DNA from: Alphaproteobacteria bacterium
Lineage (GTDB): Bacteria > Pseudomonadota > Alphaproteobacteria > Puniceispirillales > Marisalimonadaceae
Direction of reading: 5' to 3'
Assembly (NCBI GenBank): GCA_016777645.1
Contig: JADHRC010000003.1
Coordinates: 1-36,322, forward strand
Length of the DNA: 36,322 bases
Part shown: one piece after another, positions 34,383 through 36,322 of the stretch
How the letters are laid out: the number at the start of each line of letters is the position of its first letter
Numbering within the stretch: position 1 is the first letter of the stretch
Made by a program: the position numbers and the translations under genes
The notes under the pieces: model-generated
The model's database searches: none
The model's input: only the letters and a program-made list of their open reading frames with translations
What the model was told of the DNA's origin: nothing

Positions 34383-34847
34383 TTAACTATTTTTTCTATT
34401 CATAGACTTAACATCTAGAATTTTAGGTGATTGTGCTTCATGAGGATGAGTGTTTCCAGCATACACGTATAACTGCCTCATCACCTGACGTCCTAAAGGG
34501 CCACGAGGAACCATTCTTTCAACAGCCTTTTTAATCACCCTGTCAGGAAATCTTCCATCAAGAATTTTATCAGCTTTTCTTTCTTTCAAGCCACCAGGGT
34601 ATCCAGTATGCCAATAATAGGTCTTTTGAGACCTCTTATTGCCAGTCAAAACTACTTTCTCGCAATTTATAACAATAATATTGTCACCACAGGCCATATG
34701 GGGAGTAAAACCAACTTTATGCTTACCTCTAAGTCTATTAGCAATAATAACTGCTAAACGTCCCAATACTAAACCATCTGCATCAACAACAAACCAGTCT
34801 TTACTAATATCTTTTGGTTTAGCTGAAAAAGTACCTTTTAAAGCCAT
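34383..34847 (-). CDS. rplM: 50S ribosomal protein L13
   Basis: This is ribosomal protein uL13, an early-assembly protein of the large subunit. Typical segments are [23 protein letters not shown] near the N-terminus, then [30 protein letters not shown], and [28 protein letters not shown] toward the end. Length (154 residues) is normal for Alphaproteobacteria. It is the first gene of the rplM-rpsI unit and has its own candidate promoter about 50 bases upstream. Confidence 0.97.
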   Translation of the reverse strand: MALKGTFSAKPKDISKDWFVVDADGLVLGRLAVIIANRLRGKHKVGFTPHMACGDNIIVINCEKVVLTGNKRSQKTYYWHTGYPGGLKERKADKILDGRFPDRVIKKAVERMVPRGPLGRQVMRQLYVYAGNTHPHEAQSPKILDVKSMNRKNS

Positions 34848-34895
34848 ATTAATTCCTTTGAGTAAAAAATAATAAAATAAAAAAAAACTGAATAA

Positions 34896-34924
34896 CTATT
34901 AACTATATAAAGAAAAATAGTCAA
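34896..34924 (-). promoter_or_regulatory. candidate promoter of rplM-rpsI
   Basis: On the minus strand TTGACT is followed after 17 bases by TAATAG, giving a predicted start about 40 bases before the rplM ATG. The -35 match is strong (5 of 6) and the -10 match is weak in an AT-rich background. Confidence 0.4.
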
Positions 34925-34975
34925 CATTATTATTAATTAAATTTATTATTAATTTCAAAGACTTATATTGTTGAG

Positions 34976-34984
34976 TGCTATAAT
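34976..34984 (+). promoter_or_regulatory. extended -10 promoter element for trpD
   Basis: The plus strand reads TGCTATAAT, a perfect extended -10 element (TGnTATAAT). It lies about 112 bases before the preferred trpD start. No convincing -35 element sits 17 bases upstream, which is usual for extended -10 promoters. No tryptophan-rich leader peptide is visible after it, so attenuation is not indicated. Confidence 0.5.
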
Positions 34985-35096
34985 ACCACATCATAGTAAG
35001 GCGTTAAGAAAATAATGGTATATTATAAAAAATATTGTAATCAAAATGAATATAAGATTAATTATGTATAAAATATATTTTAATTCGGATTGTTTT

Positions 35097-36119
35097 ATGA
35101 ACTCTAATGATAATTTCAAAAATATTTTAAAAATAGTTACAGATGGTAAAGAGCTTAGTTACGAAGAAAGTAAGGAAGCTTTTGAAATTATTATGTCTGG
35201 AAATGCAACTGATGCACAAATTTCATCTTTTTTAACAGCCATTAAAATGCAAGGAATTAATCCAAAGGTTATAGCATCAGGTGCTGAAATTTTACGTGCC
35301 AAATGCATAAACATCTCTTCATTAGAAAATACCATTGATGTTGTTGGAACAGGTGGAGATAATTTGGGTACATTAAATATATCCACGGCTGTATCATTTG
35401 TGATAGCTGGTGCAGGAGTTTCTATTGCAAAACATGGTAATTATGCCGCCAGCTCAAAATCTGGAGCAGCTAACGTTTTGAAAGCATTATCTGTAAATAT
35501 TGAATGTGATATAAGTACTGTACAACAATGCTTGGATAAAATTGGAATTTGCTTTTTATTAGCCCCTAAACACCATATAGCAATGAAATATGTAGGAAAA
35601 ATAAGACAAGAAATAGGAATAAGAACAATTTTTAATTTGCTTGGCCCTTTATCAAATCCTGCGTTCGTAAAAAAACAGTTACTTGGTGTATATGATAAAT
35701 CACTTATTTTACCCTTTGCAGAGTCTCTTAAAACTTTAGGATCAACAAACGCCTGGGTTGTTCATGGTAACGAAGGTTTAGATGAAGTCTCTATTACAGG
35801 CGAAACATATTGTGCCGAATTAAAAGACGGATTAATAAAAGAATTCTCAATTCATCCATCAGATATAGACTTACCATGCGCCAACATTAGTGAAATTATA
35901 GGTGGTGAACCAGAAGAAAATGCAAAGGAAATTTTAGCATTATTTGATGGCAAAAAAAATGCTTTCAGAAACGTAGTTTTATTAAATTCTGCATCAGCCT
36001 TAGTGGTATCAGGAAATGCAAAAAACTTAGAAGAAGGTGCTGTAATAGCTTCTAGATCATTAGACGAAGGTTATGCGATGACTAAGTTAAAACAATTAAT
36101 TGAATTAACAAACTTATAA
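35097..36119 (+). CDS. trpD: anthranilate phosphoribosyltransferase
   Basis: TrpD joins anthranilate to phosphoribosyl pyrophosphate in the second step of tryptophan synthesis. VVGTGGDNLGTLNIST is the PRPP-binding loop. KHGNYAASSKSGAANVLKAL and RTIFNLLGPLSNPA are further family motifs, and VVHGNEGLDEVS follows. I prefer the ATG at 35097 (340 residues, MNSNDNFKNIL) over the track's start at 35046. The 17 extra residues are not part of the family, and a GGA lies 8 bases before 35097. A trpC homologue begins 15 bases after the stop, so this is a trpDC unit. Confidence 0.95.
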   Translation: MNSNDNFKNILKIVTDGKELSYEESKEAFEIIMSGNATDAQISSFLTAIKMQGINPKVIASGAEILRAKCINISSLENTIDVVGTGGDNLGTLNISTAVSFVIAGAGVSIAKHGNYAASSKSGAANVLKALSVNIECDISTVQQCLDKIGICFLLAPKHHIAMKYVGKIRQEIGIRTIFNLLGPLSNPAFVKKQLLGVYDKSLILPFAESLKTLGSTNAWVVHGNEGLDEVSITGETYCAELKDGLIKEFSIHPSDIDLPCANISEIIGGEPEENAKEILALFDGKKNAFRNVVLLNSASALVVSGNAKNLEEGAVIASRSLDEGYAMTKLKQLIELTNL

Positions 36120-36134
36120 AGCACATTATTAATT

Positions 36135-36322
36135 ATGACTACAAAATTAGAAGAAATTATTAATTACAAAAAAGAAGAATTTTCTTACAGAAAATCATTA
36201 ATAAGTGAAAATGAACTGAATTTATTAATTGATAAACAAGACAAACCAAGAGGCTTTATAAAAAACCTTAATAATATTGAAAAGATTAATCTAATTGCCG
36301 AAATCAAAAAAGCTTCTCCTAG
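36135..36322 (+). CDS. trpC: indole-3-glycerol phosphate synthase (partial, runs off the window)
   Basis: The first 62 codons are present, starting MTTKLEEIINYKKEEFSYRK. The window ends within LIAEIKKASPS, the diagnostic N-terminal motif of indole-3-glycerol phosphate synthase, including the catalytic lysine of the KxSPS segment. The enzyme closes the indole ring in tryptophan synthesis. It starts 15 bases after the trpD stop, as expected for a trpDC operon. The rest of the gene is outside the window. Confidence 0.92.
   Translation, partial: MTTKLEEIINYKKEEFSYRKSLISENELNLLIDKQDKPRGFIKNLNNIEKINLIAEIKKASP

Noticed and set aside
1-36322. CRISPR array or insertion sequence
   Set aside because: No regularly spaced repeat array, cas gene, transposase or terminal inverted repeats were seen on either strand.

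Overview
The window is very AT-rich and gene-dense, with short intergenic gaps. It reads like a chromosome segment from a streamlined, probably marine, alphaproteobacterium. Support for that placement: a birA-coaX-rnj run followed by the start of a DUF1467-like gene, the usual alphaproteobacterial tail of the respiratory complex I operon; hom and recJ side by side; and an S9 protein with an acidic N-terminal extension. The species cannot be named from the sequence alone.

Layout. (1) 1-10.7 kb: the minus-strand operon nqrABCDEF-birA-coaX-rnj-(DUF1467-like), with apbE and nqrM divergent on the plus strand. This is a complete Na+-pumping NADH:quinone oxidoreductase with its flavin transferase and iron-sulfur maturation factor, next to genes that in most Alphaproteobacteria follow nuoN. 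(2) 10.7-15.5 kb: a 59-residue membrane microprotein missed by the ORF track, an EamA transporter, and a three-subunit molybdenum hydroxylase of the xanthine dehydrogenase family (FAD, 2Fe-2S and Mo subunits). (3) 15.8-18.9 kb: a tightly coupled trio of 6-phosphogluconate dehydrogenase, gluconokinase and a PIF1-like helicase. (4) 18.9-22.75 kb: a second EamA transporter, a long-chain acyl-CoA synthetase and a membrane-anchored alpha/beta hydrolase, then a decayed gene fragment.

(5) 23.07-30.62 kb is the most interesting part. An intact tRNA-Glu(UUC) gene lies at 30549-30623 on the minus strand. Two partial direct copies of its 3' end, in the same orientation, lie at 29286-29329 (44 bases, exact) and 23069-23091 (23 bases, exact). 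This is the footprint expected of two successive integrations into the 3' end of a tRNA gene. The outer module carries a cation/proton antiporter and a four-gene amidoligase/proteasome-like cluster: circularly permuted ATP-grasp, alpha-E, transglutaminase and Anbu peptidase. The inner module carries a single DehI-like gene. No integrase remains. Short repeats about 11 bp apart flank the copies and resemble arm-type recombinase sites.

(6) 30.66-36.3 kb: housekeeping genes recJ, hom, rpsI and rplM on the minus strand, then trpD and the start of trpC on the plus strand.

Working together: Nqr, ApbE and NqrM form one sodium-motive respiratory module. The ATP-grasp, alpha-E, transglutaminase and Anbu proteins probably form one peptide-ligation and cleavage pathway whose substrate is unknown. 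The tRNA-Glu locus appears to have served as a docking site through which that pathway entered the genome.
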